Of a stretch of 64,000 bases of DNA, positions 1-14,600 are shown in pieces. The position numbers and the translations under genes were made by a program. Each line of letters opens with the position of its first letter. Within the stretch, counting starts at the first letter, position 1. This stretch comes from Siphlonurus alternatus. Lineage: Eukaryota; Arthropoda; Insecta; Ephemeroptera; Siphlonuridae. Under the pieces are notes generated by a model that worked only from the letters and a program-made list of their open reading frames with translations, had not been told where the DNA came from and did no database searches. The stretch lies in the NCBI GenBank assembly GCA_949825025.1, contig OX463780.1, forward strand, positions 36,374,979 to 36,438,978, written 5' to 3'.

Positions 1-3000
1 TTCGCCACCTTAAAAAAAGTGGAAAAGTGACCCTCCGTGAACATGTGGGGGGGTATTGGTATTTTCAAAGTTTCGTTCCTTAAAACTTTCTTGTAGTTAA
101 AAGGAGAGTAATGTTATATTTTTTTTTTTAATTTGTCATGGCAAAACGAATCGATTCCATTCCAAACACTTTGATTTCGATTTATAACATCGACTTTTTA
201 AAATTCCAAAAATGGGGTTTTTCTAACGTAACCAAAATTGCCATCCCATTATCTCAGTTTAAGTTTAAGGGAGAGAGTTGAAAGTTATATTGTGAAAGTC
301 TGCTTGACAAGGAGATGCCCTAGCCCTACTAAAAATTGAAATTCGGTGCACTTTTATTTGTAGCTATATATCAGAATATTACGTATTCCTTCGATCCTGC
401 TGCGATTAATTTGGTGAAAATGGGTTGAAAGGTAAGGAGCAACTTCTTGACGCGCAAAAAGTCACTTTCGCCACCTTAAAAAAAGTGGAAAAGTGACCCT
501 CCGTGAACATGTGGGGGTGTATTGGTATTTTCAAAGTTTCGTTCCTTAAAACTTTCTTGTAGTTAAAAGGAGAGTAATGTTATATTTTTTTTTGAATTTG
601 TCATGGCAAAACGAATCGATTCCATTCCTTAAACTTTGTTTTCGATATATAACATTGACTTTTTAAAATTCCAAAAATGGGGTTTTTCTAACGTAACCAA
701 AATTGCCATCCCATTATCTCAGTTTAAGTTTAAGGGAGAGAGTTGAAAGTTATATTGTCAAAGTCTGCTTGACAAGGAGATGCCCTAGCCCTACTAAAAA
801 TTGAAATTCGGTGCACTTTTATTTGTTGCTATTTATCAGATTATTACGTATTCCTTGGATCCTGCTGCGATTAATTTGGTGAAAATGGGTAGAAAGATCT
901 TGTTTCGATAAGGAGCAACTTCTTGACGCGCAAAAAGTCACTTTCGCCACCTTAAAAAAAGTGGAAAAGTGACCCTTCGTGAACATGTGGGGGGGTATTG
1001 GTATTTTCAAAGTTTCGTTCCTTAAAACTTTCTTGTAGTTGCAAGGAGAGTAATGTTATATTTTTTTTTGAATTTGTCATGGCAAAACGAATCGATTCCA
1101 TTCCTAACACTTTGTTTTCGATATATAACATTGACTTTTTAAAATTCCAAAAAAGGGGTCTTTCTAACGTAACCAAAATTGCCATCCCATTATCTCAGTA
1201 TAGGTTTAAGGGAGAGAGTTGAAAGTTATATTGTCAAAGTCTGCTTGACAAGGAGATGCCCTAGCCCTACTAAAAATTGAAATACGGTGCACTTTTATTT
1301 GTTGCTATTTATCAGATTATTACGTATTCCTTGGATCCTGCTGCGATTAGTTTGGTGAAAATGGGTTGAAAGGTCTTGTTTCGATAAGGAGCAACTTTTT
1401 AACGCGCAAAAAGTCACTTTCGCCACCTTAAAAAAAGTGGAAAAGTGACCCTTCGTGAACATGTGGGGGGGTATTGGTATTTTCAAAGTTTCGTTCCTGA
1501 AAACTTTCTTGTAGTTGCAAGGAGAGTAATGTTATATTTTTTTTTGAATTTGTCATGGCAAAACGAATCGATTCCATTCCTAACACTTTGTTTTCGATAT
1601 ATAACATTGACTTTTTAAAATTCCAAAAAAGGGGTTTTTCTAATGTAACCAAAATTGCCATCCCATTATCTCAGTATAGGTTTAAGGGAGAGAGTTGAAA
1701 GTTATATTGTCAAAGTCTGCTTGACAAGGAGATGCCCTAGCCCTACTAAAAATTGAAATTCGGTGCACTTTTATTTGTAGCTATTTATCAGATTATTACG
1801 TATTCCTTGGATCCTGCTGCGATTAATTTGGTGAAAATGGGTAGAAAGATCTTGTTTCGATAAGGAGCAACTTCTTGACGCGCAAAAAGTCACTTTCGCC
1901 ACCTTAAAAAAAGTGGAAAAGTGACCCTCCGTGAACATGTGGGGGGGTATTGGTATTTTCAAAGTTTCGTTCCTTAAAACTTTCTTGTAGTTAAAAGGAG
2001 AGTAATGTTATATTTTTTTTTTAATTTGTCATGGCAAAACGAATCGATTCCATTCCAAACACTTTGATTTCGATTTATAACATCGACTTTTTAAAATTCC
2101 AAAAATGGGGTTTTTCTAACGTAACCAAAATTGCCATCCCATTATCTCAGTTTAAGTTTAAGGGAGAGAGTTGAAAGTTATATTGTCAAAGTCTGCTTGA
2201 CAAGGAGATGCCCTAGCCCTACTAAAAATTGAAATTCGGTGCACTTTTATTTGTAGCTATATATCAGAATATTACGTATTCCTTCGATCCTGCTGCGATT
2301 AATTTGGTGAAAATGGGTTGAAAGGTCTTGTTTCGATAAGGAGCTACTTCTTGACGCGCAAAAAGTCACTTTCGCCACCTTAAAAAAAGTGGAAAAGTAA
2401 CCCTCCGTGAACATGTGGGGGGGTATTGGTATTTTCAAAGTTTCGTTCCTTAAAACTTTCTTGTAGTTAAAAGGAGAGTAATGTTATATTTTTTTTTTAA
2501 TTTGTCATGGCAAATCGAATCGATTCCATTCCAAACACTTTGATTTCGATTTATAACATCGACTTTTTAAAATTCCAAAAATGGGGTTTTTCTAACGTAA
2601 CCAAAATTGCCATCCCATTATCTCAGTTTAAGTTTAAGGGAGAGAGTTGAAAGTTATATTGTCAAAGTCTGCTTGACAAGGAGATGCCCTAGCCCTACTA
2701 AAAATTGAAATTCGGTGCACTTTTATTTTTAGCTATATATCAGAATATTACGTATTCCTTGGATCCTGCTGCGATTAGTTTGGTGAAAATGGGTTGAAAG
2801 GTCTTGTTTCGATAAGGAGCAACATTTTAACGCGCAAAAAGTCACTTTCGCCACCTTAAAAAAAGTGGAAAAGTGACCCTTCGTGAACATGTGGGGGGGT
2901 ATTGGTATTTTCAAAGTTTCGTTCCTGAAAACTTTCTTGTAGTCTCAAGGAGAGTAATGTTATATTTTTTTTTGAATTTGTCATGGCAAAACGAATCGAT

Positions 3001-3944
3001 TCCATTCCTAACACTTTGTTTTCGATATATAACATTGACTTTTTAAAATTCCAAAAAAGGGGTTTTTCTAATGTAACCAAAATTGCCATCCCATTATCTC
3101 AGTATAGGTTTAAGGGAGAGAGTTGAAAGTTATATTGTCAAAGTCTGCTTGACAAGGAGATGCCCTAGCCCTACTAAAAATTGAAATTCGGTGCACTTTT
3201 ATTTGTAGCTATATATCAGAATATTACGTATTCCTTCGATCCTGCTGCGATTAATTTGGTGAAAATGGGTTGAAAGGTCTTGTTTCGATAAGGAGCTACT
3301 TCTTGACGCGCAAAAAGTCACTTTCGCCACCTTAAAAAAAGTGGAAAAGTGACCCTCCGTGAACATGTGGGGGGGTATTGGTATTTTCAAAGTTTCGTTC
3401 CTTAAAACTTTCTTGTAGTTAAAAGGAGAGTAATGTTATATTTTTTTTTTAATTTGTCATGGCAAATCGAATCGATTCCATTCCAAACACTTTGATTTCG
3501 ATTTATAACATCGACTTTTTAAAATTCCAAAAATGGGGTTTTTCTAACGTAACCAAAATTGCCATCCCATTATCTCAGTTTAAGTTTAAGGGAGAGAGTT
3601 GAAAGTTATATTGTCAAAGTCTGCTTGACAAGGAGATGCCCTAGCCCTACTAAAAATTGAAATTCGGTGCACTTTTATTTTTAGCTATATATCAGAATAT
3701 TACGTATTCCTTGGATCCTGCTGAGATTAGTTTGGTGAAAATGGGTTGAAAGGTCTTGTTTCGATAAGGAGCAACTTTTTAACGCGCAAAAAGTCACTTT
3801 CGCCACCTTAAAAAAAGTGGAAAAGTGACCCTTCGTGAACATGTGGGGGGGTATTGGTATTTTCAAAGTTTCGTTCCTGAAAACTTTCTTGTAGTTGCAA
3901 GGAGAGTAATGTTATATTTTTTTTTGAATTTGTCATGGCAAAAC

Positions 3945-6900
3945 GAATCGATTCCATTCCTAACACTTTGTTTTCGATATATAACATTGACTTTTTAAAA
4001 TTCCAAAAAAGGGGTTTTTCTAATGTAACCAAAATTGCCATCCCATTATCTCAGTATAGGTTTAAGGGAGAGAGTTGAAAGTTATATTGTCAAAGTCTGC
4101 TTGACAAGGAGATGCCCTAGCCCTACTAAAAATTGAAATTCGGTGCACTTTTATTTGTAGCTATTTATCAGATTATTACGTATTCCTTGGATCCTGCTGC
4201 GATTAATTTGGTGAAAATGGGTAGAAAGATCTTGTTTCGATAAGGAGCAACTTCTTGACGCGCAAAAAGTCACTTTCGCCACCTTAAAAAAAGTGGAAAA
4301 GTGACCCTCCGTGAACATGTGGGGGGGTATTGGTATTTTCAAAGTTTCGTTCCATAAAACTTTCTTGTAGTTAAAAGGAGAGTAATGTTATATTTTTTTT
4401 TTAATTTTTCATGGCAAAACGAATCGATTCCATTCCAAACACTTTGATTTCCATTTATAACATCGACTATTTAAAATTCCAAAAATGGGGTTTTTCTAAC
4501 GTTACCAAAATTGCCATCCCATTATCTCAGTTTAAGTTTAAGGGAGAGAGTTGAAAGTTATATTGTCAAAGTCTGCTTGACAAGGAGATGCCCTAGCCCT
4601 ACTAAAAATTGAAATTCGGTGCACTTTTATTTGTAGCTATATATCAGAATATTACGTATTCCTTCGATCCTGCTGCGATTAATTTGGTGAAAATGGGTTG
4701 AAAGGTTTTGTTTCGATAAGGAGCAACTTCTTGACGCGCAAAAAGTCACTTTCGCCACCTTAAAAAAAGTGGAAAAGTGACCCTCCGTGAACATGTGGGG
4801 GGGTACTGGTATTTTCAAAGTTTCGTTCCTTAAAACTTTCTTGTAGTTGCAAGGAGAGTAATGTTATATTTTTTTTTGAATTTGTCATGGCAAAACGATT
4901 CGATTCCATTCCTTAAACTTTGTTTCCGATATATAACATCGACTTTTTAAAATTCCAAAAAAGGGGTCTTTCTAACGTTACCAAAATTGCCATCCCATTA
5001 TCTCAGTTTAAGTTTAAGGGAGAGAGTTGAAAGTTATATTGTCAAAGTCTGCTTGACAAGGAGATGCCCTAGCCCTACTAAAAATTGAAATTCGGTGCAC
5101 TTTTATTTGTAGCTATATATCAGAATATTACGTATTCCTTCGATCCTGCTGCGATTAATTTGGTGAAAATGGGTTGAAAGGTCTTGTTTCGATAAGGAGC
5201 TACTTCTTGACGCGCAAAAAGTCACTTTCGCCACCTTAAAAAAAGTGGAAAAGTGACCCTCCGTGAACATGTGGGGGGGTATTGGTATTTTCAAAGTTTC
5301 GTTCCTTAAAACTTTCTTGTAGTTAAAAGGAGAGTAATGTTATATTTTTTTTTTAATTTGTCATGGCAAATCGAATCGATTCCATTCCAAACACTTTGAT
5401 TTCGATTTATAACATCGACTTTTTAAAATTCCAAAAATGGGGTTTTTCTAACGTAACCAAAATTGCCATCCCATTATCTCAGTTTAAGTTTAAGGGAGAG
5501 AGTTGAAAGTTATATTGTCAAAGTCTGCTTGACAAGGAGATGCCCTAGCCCTACTAAAAATTGAAATTCGGTGCACTTTTATTTTTAGCTATATATCAGA
5601 ATATTACGTATTCCTTGGATCCTGCTGCGATTAGTTTGGTGAAAATGGGTTGAAAGGTCTTGTTTCGATAAGGAGCAACTTTTTAACGCGCAAAAAGTCA
5701 CTTTCGCCACCTTAAAAAAAGTGGAAAAGTGACCCTTCGTGAACATGTGGGGGGGTATTGGTATTTTCAAAGTTTCGTTCCTGAAAACTTTCTTGTAGTC
5801 TCAAGGAGAGTAATGTTATATTTTTTTTTGAATTTGTCATGGCAAAACGAATCGATTCCATTCCTAACACTTTGTTTTCGATATATAACATTGACTTTTT
5901 AAAATTCCAAAAAAGGGGTTTTTCTAATGTAACCAAAATTGCCATCCCATTATCTCAGTATAGGTTTAAGGGAGAGAGTTGAAAGTTATATTGTCAAAGT
6001 CTGCTTGACAAGGAGATGCTTTAGATCTACTAAAAATTGAAATTCGGTGCACTTTTATTTGTAGCTATTTATCAGATTATTACGTATTCCTTGGATCCTG
6101 CTGCGATTAATTTGGTGAAAATGGGTAGAAAGATCTTGTTTCGATAAGGAGCAACTTCTTGACGCGCAAAAAGTCACTTTCGCCACCTTAAAAAAAGTGG
6201 AAAAGTGACCCTCCGTGAACATGTGGGGGGGTATTGGTATTTTCAAAGTTTCGTTCCATAAAACTTTCTTGTAGTTAAAAGGAGAGTAATGTTATATTTT
6301 TTTTTTAATTTTTCATGGCAAAACGAATCGATTCCATTCCAAACACTTTGATTTCCATTTATAACATCGACTTTTTAAAATTCCAAAAATGGGGTTTTTC
6401 TAACGTTACCAAAATTGCCATCCCATTATCTCAGTTTAAGTTTAAGGGAGAGAGTTGAAAGTTATATTGTCAAAGTCTGCTTGACAAGGAGATGCCCTAG
6501 CCCTACTAAAAATTGAAATTCGGTGCACTTTTATTTGTAGCTATATATCAGAATATTACGTATTCCTTCGATCCTGCTGCGATTAATTTGGTGAAAATGG
6601 GTTGAAAGGTTTTGTTTCGATAAGGAGCAACTTCTTGACGCGCAAAAAGTCACTTTCGCCACCTTAAAAAAAGTGGAAAAGTGACCCTTCGTGAACATGT
6701 GGGGGGGTATTGGTATTTTCAAAGTTTCGTTCCTTAAAACTTTCTTGTAGTTGCAAGGAGAGTAATGTTATATTTTTTTTTTAATTTGTCATGGCAAAAC
6801 GAATCGATTCCATTCCTAACACTTTGTTTTCGATATATAACATTGACTTTTTAAAATTCCAAAAAAGGGGTCTTTCTAACGTAACCAAAATTGCCATCCC

Positions 6901-9900
6901 ATTATCTCAGTATAGGTTTAAGGGAGAGAGTTGAAAGTTATATTGTCAAAGTCTGCTTGACAAGGAGATGCCCTAGCCCTACTAAAAATTGAAATACGGT
7001 GCACTTTTATTTGTTGCTATTTATCAGATTATTACGTATTCCTTGGATCCTGCTGCGATTAGTTTGGTGAAAATGGGTTGAAAGGTCTTGTTTCGATAAG
7101 GAGCAACTTTTTAACGCGCAAAAAGTCACTTTCGCCACCTTAAAAAAAGTGGAAAAGTGACCCTCCGTGAACATGTGGGGGGGTATTGGTATTTTCAAAG
7201 TTTCGTTCCTTAAAACTTTCTTGTAGTTAAAAGGAGAGTAATGTTATATTTTTTTTTTAATTTGTCATGGCAAAACGAATCGATTCCATTCCTAACACTT
7301 TGTTTTCGATATATAACATTGACTTTTTAAAATTCCAAAAAAGGGGTTTTTCTAATGTAACCAAAATTGCCATCCCATTATCTCAGTATAGGTTTAAGGG
7401 AGAGAGTTGAAAGTTATATTGTCAAAGTCTGCTTGACAAGGAGATGCCCTAGCCCTACTAAAAATTGAAATTCGGTGCACTTTTATTTGTAGCTATTTAT
7501 CAGATTATTACGTATTCCTTGGATCCTGCTGCGATTAATTTGGTGAAAATGGGTAGAAAGATCTTGTTTCGATAAGGAGCAACTTCTTGACGCGCAAAAA
7601 GTCACTTTCGCCACCTTAAAAAAAGTGGAAAAGTGACCCTCCGTGAACATGTGGGGGGGTATTGGTATTTTCAAAGTTTCGTTCCATAAAACTTTCTTGT
7701 AGTTAAAAGGAGAGTAATGTTATATTTTTTTTTTAATTTTTCATGGCAAAACGAATCGATTCCATTCCAAACACTTTGATTTCCATTTATAACATCGACT
7801 ATTTAAAATTCCAAAAATGGGGTTTTTCTAACGTTACCAAAATTGCCATCCCATTATCTCAGTTTAAGTTTAAGGGAGAGAGTTGAAAGTTATATTGTCA
7901 AAGTCTGCTTGACAAGGAGATGCCCTAGCCCTACTAAAAATTGAAATTCGGTGCACTTTTATTTGTAGCTATATATCAGAATATTACGTATTCCTTCGAT
8001 CCTGCTGCGATTAATTTGGTGAAAATGGGTTGAAAGGTTTTGTTTCGATAAGGAGCAACTTCTTGACGCGCAAAAAGTCACTTTCGCCACCTTAAAAAAA
8101 GTGGAAAAGTGACCCTCCGTGAACATGTGGGGGGGTACTGGTATTTTCAAAGTTTCGTTCCTTAAAACTTTCTTGTAGTTGCAAGGAGAGTAATGTTATA
8201 TTTTTTTTTGAATTTGTCATGGCAAAACGATTCGATTCCATTCCTTAAACTTTGTTTCCGATATATAACATCGACTTTTTAAAATTCCAAAAAAGGGGTC
8301 TTTCTAACGTTACCAAAATTGCCATCCCATTATCTCAGTTTAAGTTTAAGGGAGAGAGTTGAAAGTTATATTGTCAAAGTCTGCTTGACAAGGAGATGCC
8401 CTAGCCCTACTAAAAATTGAAATTCGGTGCACTTTTATTTGTAGCTATATATCAGAATATTACGTATTCCTTCGATCCTGCTGCGATTAATTTGGTGAAA
8501 ATGGGTTGAAAGGTCTTGTTTCGATAAGGAGCTACTTCTTGACGCGCAAAAAGTCACTTTCGCCACCTTAAAAAAAGTGGAAAAGTGACCCTCCGTGAAC
8601 ATGTGGGGGGGTATTGGTATTTTCAAAGTTTCGTTCCTTAAAACTTTCTTGTAGTTAAAAGGAGAGTAATGTTATATTTTTTTTTTAATTTGTCATGGCA
8701 AATCGAATCGATTCCATTCCAAACACTTTGATTTCGATTTATAACATCGACTTTTTAAAATTCCAAAAATGGGGTTTTTCTAACGTAACCAAAATTGCCA
8801 TCCCATTATCTCAGTTTAAGTTTAAGGGAGAGAGTTGAAAGTTATATTGTCAAAGTCTGCTTGACAAGGAGATGCCCTAGCCCTACTAAAAATTGAAATT
8901 CGGTGCACTTTTATTTTTAGCTATATATCAGAATATTACGTATTCCTTGGATCCTGCTGCGATTAGTTTGGTGAAAATGGGTTGAAAGGTCTTGTTTCGA
9001 TAAGGAGCAACTTTTTAACGCGCAAAAAGTCACTTTCGCCACCTTAAAAAAAGTGGAAAAGTGACCCTTCGTGAACATGTGGGGGGGTATTGGTATTTTC
9101 AAAGTTTCGTTCCTGAAAACTTTCTTGTAGTCTCAAGGAGAGTAATGTTATATTTTTTTTTGAATTTGTCATGGCAAAACGAATCGATTCCATTCCTAAC
9201 ACTTTGTTTTCGATATATAACATTGACTTTTTAAAATTCCAAAAAAGGGGTTTTTCTAATGTAACCAAAATTGCCATCCCATTATCTCAGTATAGGTTTA
9301 AGGGAGAGAGTTGAAAGTTATATTGTCAAAGTCTGCTTGACAAGGAGATGCTTTAGATCTACTAAAAATTGAAATTCGGTGCACTTTTATTTGTAGCTAT
9401 TTATCAGATTATTACGTATTCCTTGGATCCTGCTGCGATTAATTTGGTGAAAATGGGTAGAAAGATCTTGTTTCGATAAGGAGCAACTTCTTGACGCGCA
9501 AAAAGTCACTTTCGCCACCTTAAAAAAAGTGGAAAAGTGACCCTCCGTGAACATGTGGGGGGGTATTGGTATTTTCAAAGTTTCGTTCCATAAAACTTTC
9601 TTGTAGTTAAAAGGAGAGTAATGTTATATTTTTTTTTTAATTTTTCATGGCAAAACGAATCGATTCCATTCCAAACACTTTGATTTCCATTTATAACATC
9701 GACTTTTTAAAATTCCAAAAATGGGGTTTTTCTAACGTTACCAAAATTGCCATCCCATTATCTCAGTTTAAGTTTAAGGGAGAGAGTTGAAAGTTATATT
9801 GTCAAAGTCTGCTTGACAAGGAGATGCCCTAGCCCTACTAAAAATTGAAATTCGGTGCACTTTTATTTGTAGCTATATATCAGAATATTACGTATTCCTT

Positions 9901-10608
9901 CGATCCTGCTGCGATTAATTTGGTGAAAATGGGTTGAAAGGTTTTGTTTCGATAAGGAGCAACTTCTTGACGCGCAAAAAGTCACTTTCGCCACCTTAAA
10001 AAAAGTGGAAAAGTGACCCTTCGTGAACATGTGGGGGGGTATTGGTATTTTCAAAGTTTCGTTCCTTAAAACTTTCTTGTAGTTGCAAGGAGAGTAATGT
10101 TATATTTTTTTTTTAATTTGTCATGGCAAAACGAATCGATTCCATTCCTAACACTTTGTTTTCGATATATAACATTGACTTTTTAAAATTCCAAAAAAGG
10201 GGTCTTTCTAACGTAACCAAAATTGCCATCCCATTATCTCAGTATAGGTTTAAGGGAGAGAGTTGAAAGTTATATTGTCAAAGTCTGCTTGACAAGGAGA
10301 TGCCCTAGCCCTACTAAAAATTGAAATACGGTGCACTTTTATTTGTTGCTATTTATCAGATTATTACGTATTCCTTGGATCCTGCTGCGATTAGTTTGGT
10401 GAAAATGGGTTGAAAGGTCTTGTTTCGATAAGGAGCAACTTTTTAACGCGCAAAAAGTCACTTTCGCCACCTTAAAAAAAGTGGAAAAGTGACCCTCCGT
10501 GAACATGTGGGGGGGTATTGGTATTTTCAAAGTTTCGTTCCTTAAAACTTTCTTGTAGTTAAAAGGAGAGTAATGTTATATTTTTTTTTTAATTTGTCAT
10601 GGCAAAAC
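3945..10608. repeat. Tandem duplication of a 7-unit (3,332-bp) higher-order repeat
   Basis: Diagnostic variants recur at an offset of exactly 3,332 bp (7 x 476). Examples are GACTATTTAAAA at about 4,466 and 7,798, AAACGATTCGATTCC at about 4,894 and 8,226, TAGTCTCAAGG at about 5,797 and 9,129, and CTTTAGATCTAC at about 6,019 and 9,351. The order of the seven variant units is preserved. The two copies are approximately 3,945-7,276 and 7,277-10,608. The edges are estimated from where variants cease to match, so they are good to tens of bases. Confidence 0.88.
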
Positions 10609-11649
10609 GAATCGATTCCATTCCAAACACTTTGATTTCGATTTATAACATCGACTTTTTAAAATTCCAAAAATGGGGTTTTTCTAACGTAACCAAAATT
10701 GCCATCCCATTATCTCAGTTTAAGTTTAAGGGAGAGAGTTGAAAGTTATATTGTCAAAGTCTGCTTGACAAGGAGATGCCCTAGCCCTACTAAAAATTGA
10801 AATTCGGTGCACTTTTATTTGTAGCTATATATCAGAATATTACGTATTCCTTCGATCCTGCTGCGATTAATTTGGTGAAAATGGGTTGAAAGGTCTTGTT
10901 TCGATAAGGAGCTACTTCTTGACGCGCAAAAAGTCACTTTCGCCACCTTAAAAAAAGTGGAAAAGTGACCCTCCGTGAACATGTGGGGGGGTATTGGTAT
11001 TTTCAAAGTTTCGTTCCTTAAAACTTTCTTGTAGTTAAAAGGAGAGTAATGTTATATTTTTTTTTTAATTTTTCATGGCAAAACGAATCGATTCCATTCC
11101 AAACACTTTGATTTCCATTTATAACATCGACTTTTTAAAATTCCAAAAATGGGGTTTTTCTAACGTAACCAAAATTGCCATCCCATTATCTCAGTTTAAG
11201 TTTAAGGGAGAGAGTTGAAAGTTATATTGTCAAAGTCTGCTTGACAAGGAGATGCCCTAGCCCTACTAAAAATTGAAATTCGGTGCACTTTTATTTGTAG
11301 CTATATATCAGAATATTACGTATTCCTTCGATCCTGCTGCGATTAATTTGGTGAAAATGGGTTGAAAGGTCTTGTTTCGATAAGGAGCTACTTCTTGACG
11401 CGCAAAAAGTCACTTTCGCCACCTTAAAAAAAGTGGAAAAGTGACCCTCCGTGAACATGTGGGGGGGTATTGGTATTTTCAAAGTTTCGTTCCTTAAAAC
11501 TTTCTTGTAGTTAAAAGGAGAGTAATGTTATATTTTTTTTTTAATTTTTCATGGCAAATCGAATCGATTCCATTCCAAACACTTTGATTTCGATTTATAA
11601 CATCGACTTTTTAAAATTCCAAAAATGGGGGTTTTCTAATGTAACCAAA

Positions 11650-14600
11650 ATTGCCATCCCATTATCTCAGTATAGGTTTAAGGGAGAGAGTTGAAAGTTA
11701 TATTGTCAAAGTCTGCTTGACAAGGAGATGCCCTAGCCCTACTAAAAATTGAAATTCGGTGCACTTTTATTTGTAGCTATTTATCAGATTATTACGTATT
11801 CCTTGGATCCTGCTGCGATTAATTTGGTGAAAATGGGTAGAAAGATCTTGTTTCGATAAGGAGCAACTTCTTGACGCGCAAAAAGTCACTTTCGCCACCT
11901 TAAAAAAAGTGGAAAAGTGACCCTCCGTGAACATGTGGGGGGGTATTGGTATTTTCAAAGTTTCGTTCCATAAAACTTTCTTGTAGTTAAAAGGAGAGTA
12001 ATGTTATATTTTTTTTTTAATTTTTCATGGCAAAACGAATCGATTCCATTCCAAACACTTTGATTTCCATTTATAACATCGACTTTTTAAAATTCCAAAA
12101 ATGGGGTTTTTCTAACGTTACCAAAATTGCCATCCCATTATCTCAGTTTAAGTTTAAGGGAGAGAGTTGAAAGTTATATTGTCAAAGTCTGCTTGACAAG
12201 GAGATGCCCTAGCCCTACTAAAAATTGAAATTCGGTGCACTTTTATTTGTAGCTATATATCAGAATATTACGTATTCCTTCGATCCTGCTGCGATTAATT
12301 TGGTGAAAATGGGTTGAAAGGTTTTGTTTCGATAAGGAGCAACTTCTTGACGCGCAAAAAGTCACTTTCGCCACCTTAAAAAAAGTGGAAAAGTGACCCT
12401 CCGTGAACATGTGGGGGGGTATTGGTATTTTCAAAGTTTCGTTCCTTAAAACTTTCTTGTAGTTGCAAGGAGAGTAATGTTATATTTTTTTTTGAATTTG
12501 TCATGGCAAAACGAATCGATTCCATTCCTTAAACTTTGTTTCCGATATATAACATCGACTTTTTAAAATTCCAAAAAAGGGGTCTTTCTAACGTTACCAA
12601 AATTGCCATCCCATTATCTCAGTTTAAGTTTAAGGGAGAGAGTTGAAAGTTATATTGTCAAAGTCTGCTTGACAAGGAGATGCCCTAGCCCTACTAAAAA
12701 TTGAAATTCGGTGCACTTTTATTTGTAGCTATATATCAGAATATTACGTATTCCTTCGATCCTGCTGCGATTAATTTGGTGAAAATGGGTTGAAAGGTCT
12801 TGTTTCGATAAGGAGCAACTTCTTGACGCGCAAAAAGTCACTTTCGCCACCTTAAAAAAAGTGGAAAAGTGACCCTCCGTGAACATGTGGGGGGGTATTG
12901 GTATTTTCAAAGTTTCGTTCCTTAAAACTTTCTTGTAGTTAAAAGGAGAGTAATGTTATATTTTTTTTTTAATTTTTCATGGCAAAACGAATCGATTCCA
13001 TTCCAAACACTTTGATTTCCATTTATAACATCGACTTTTTAAAATTCCAAAAATGGGGTTTTTCTAACGTAACCAAAATTGCCATCCCATTATCTCAGTT
13101 TAAGTTTAAGGGAGAGAGTTGAAAGTTATATTGTCAAAGTCTGCTTGACAAGGAGATGCCCTAGCCCTACTAAAAATTGAAATTCGGTGCACTTTTATTT
13201 GTAGCTATATATCAGAATATTACGTATTCCTTCGATCCTGCTGCGATTAATTTGGTGAAAATGGGTTGAAAGGTCTTGTTTCGATAAGGAGCAACTTCTT
13301 AACGCGCAAAAAGTCACTTTCGCCACCTTAAAAAAAGTGGAAAAGTGACCCTCCGTGAACATGTGGGGGGGTATTGGTATTTTCAAAGTTTCGTTCCTTA
13401 AAACTTTCTTGTAGTTAAAAGGAGAGTAATGTTATATTTTTTTTTTAATTTGTCATGGCAAAACGAATCGATTCCATTCCAAACACTTTGATTTCGATTT
13501 ATAACATCGACTTTTTAAAATTCCAAAAATGGGTTTTTTCTAACGTAACCAAAATTGCCATCCCATTATCTCAGTTTAAGTTTAAGGGAGAGAGTTGAAA
13601 GTTATATTGTCAAAGTCTGCTTGACAAGGAGATGCCCTAGCCCTACTAAAAATTGAAATTCGGTGCACTTTTATTTGTAGCTATATATCAGAATATTACG
13701 TATTCCTTGGATCCTGCTGCGATTAGTTTGGTGAAAATGGGTTGAAAGGTCTTGTTTCGATAAGGAGCAACTTTTTAACGCGCAAAAAGTCACTTTCGCC
13801 ACCTTAAAAAAAGTGGAAAAGTGACCCTTCGTGAACATGTGGGGGGGTATTGGTATTTTCAAAGTTTCGTTCCTGAAAACTTTCTTGTAGTTGCAAGGAG
13901 AGTAATGTTATATTTTTTTTTGAATTTGTCATGGCAAAACGAATCGATTCCATTCCTAGCACTTTGTTTTCGATATATAACATTGACTTTTTAAAATTCC
14001 AAAAATGGGGTTTTTCTAATGTAACCAAAATTGCCATCCCATTATCTCAGTATAGGTTTAAGGGAGAGAGTTGAAAGTTATATTGTCAAAGTCTGCTTGA
14101 CAAGGAGATGCCCTAGCCCTACTAAAAATTGAAATTCGGTGCACTTTTATTTGTTGCTATTTATCAGATTATTACGTATTCCTTGGATCCTGCTGCGATT
14201 AATTTGGTGAAAATGGGTAGAAAGATCTTGTTTCGATAAGGAGCAACTTCTTGACGCGCAAAAAGTCACTTTCGCCACCTTAAAAAAAGTGGAAAAGTGA
14301 CCCTCCGTGAACATGTGGGGGGGTATTGGTATTTTCAAAGTTTCGTTCCTTAAAACTTTCTTGTAGTTGCAAGGAGAGTAATGTTATATTTTTTTTTGAA
14401 TTTGTCATGGCAAAACGAATCGATTCCATTCCTTAAACTTTGTTTTCGATATATAACATTGACTTTTTAAAATTCCAAAAAAGGGGTCTTTCTAACGTAA
14501 CCAAAATTGGCATCCCATTATCTCAGTATAGGTTTAAGGGAGAGAGTTGAAAGTTATATTGTCAAAGTCTGCTTGACAAGGAGATGCTTTAGATCTACTA

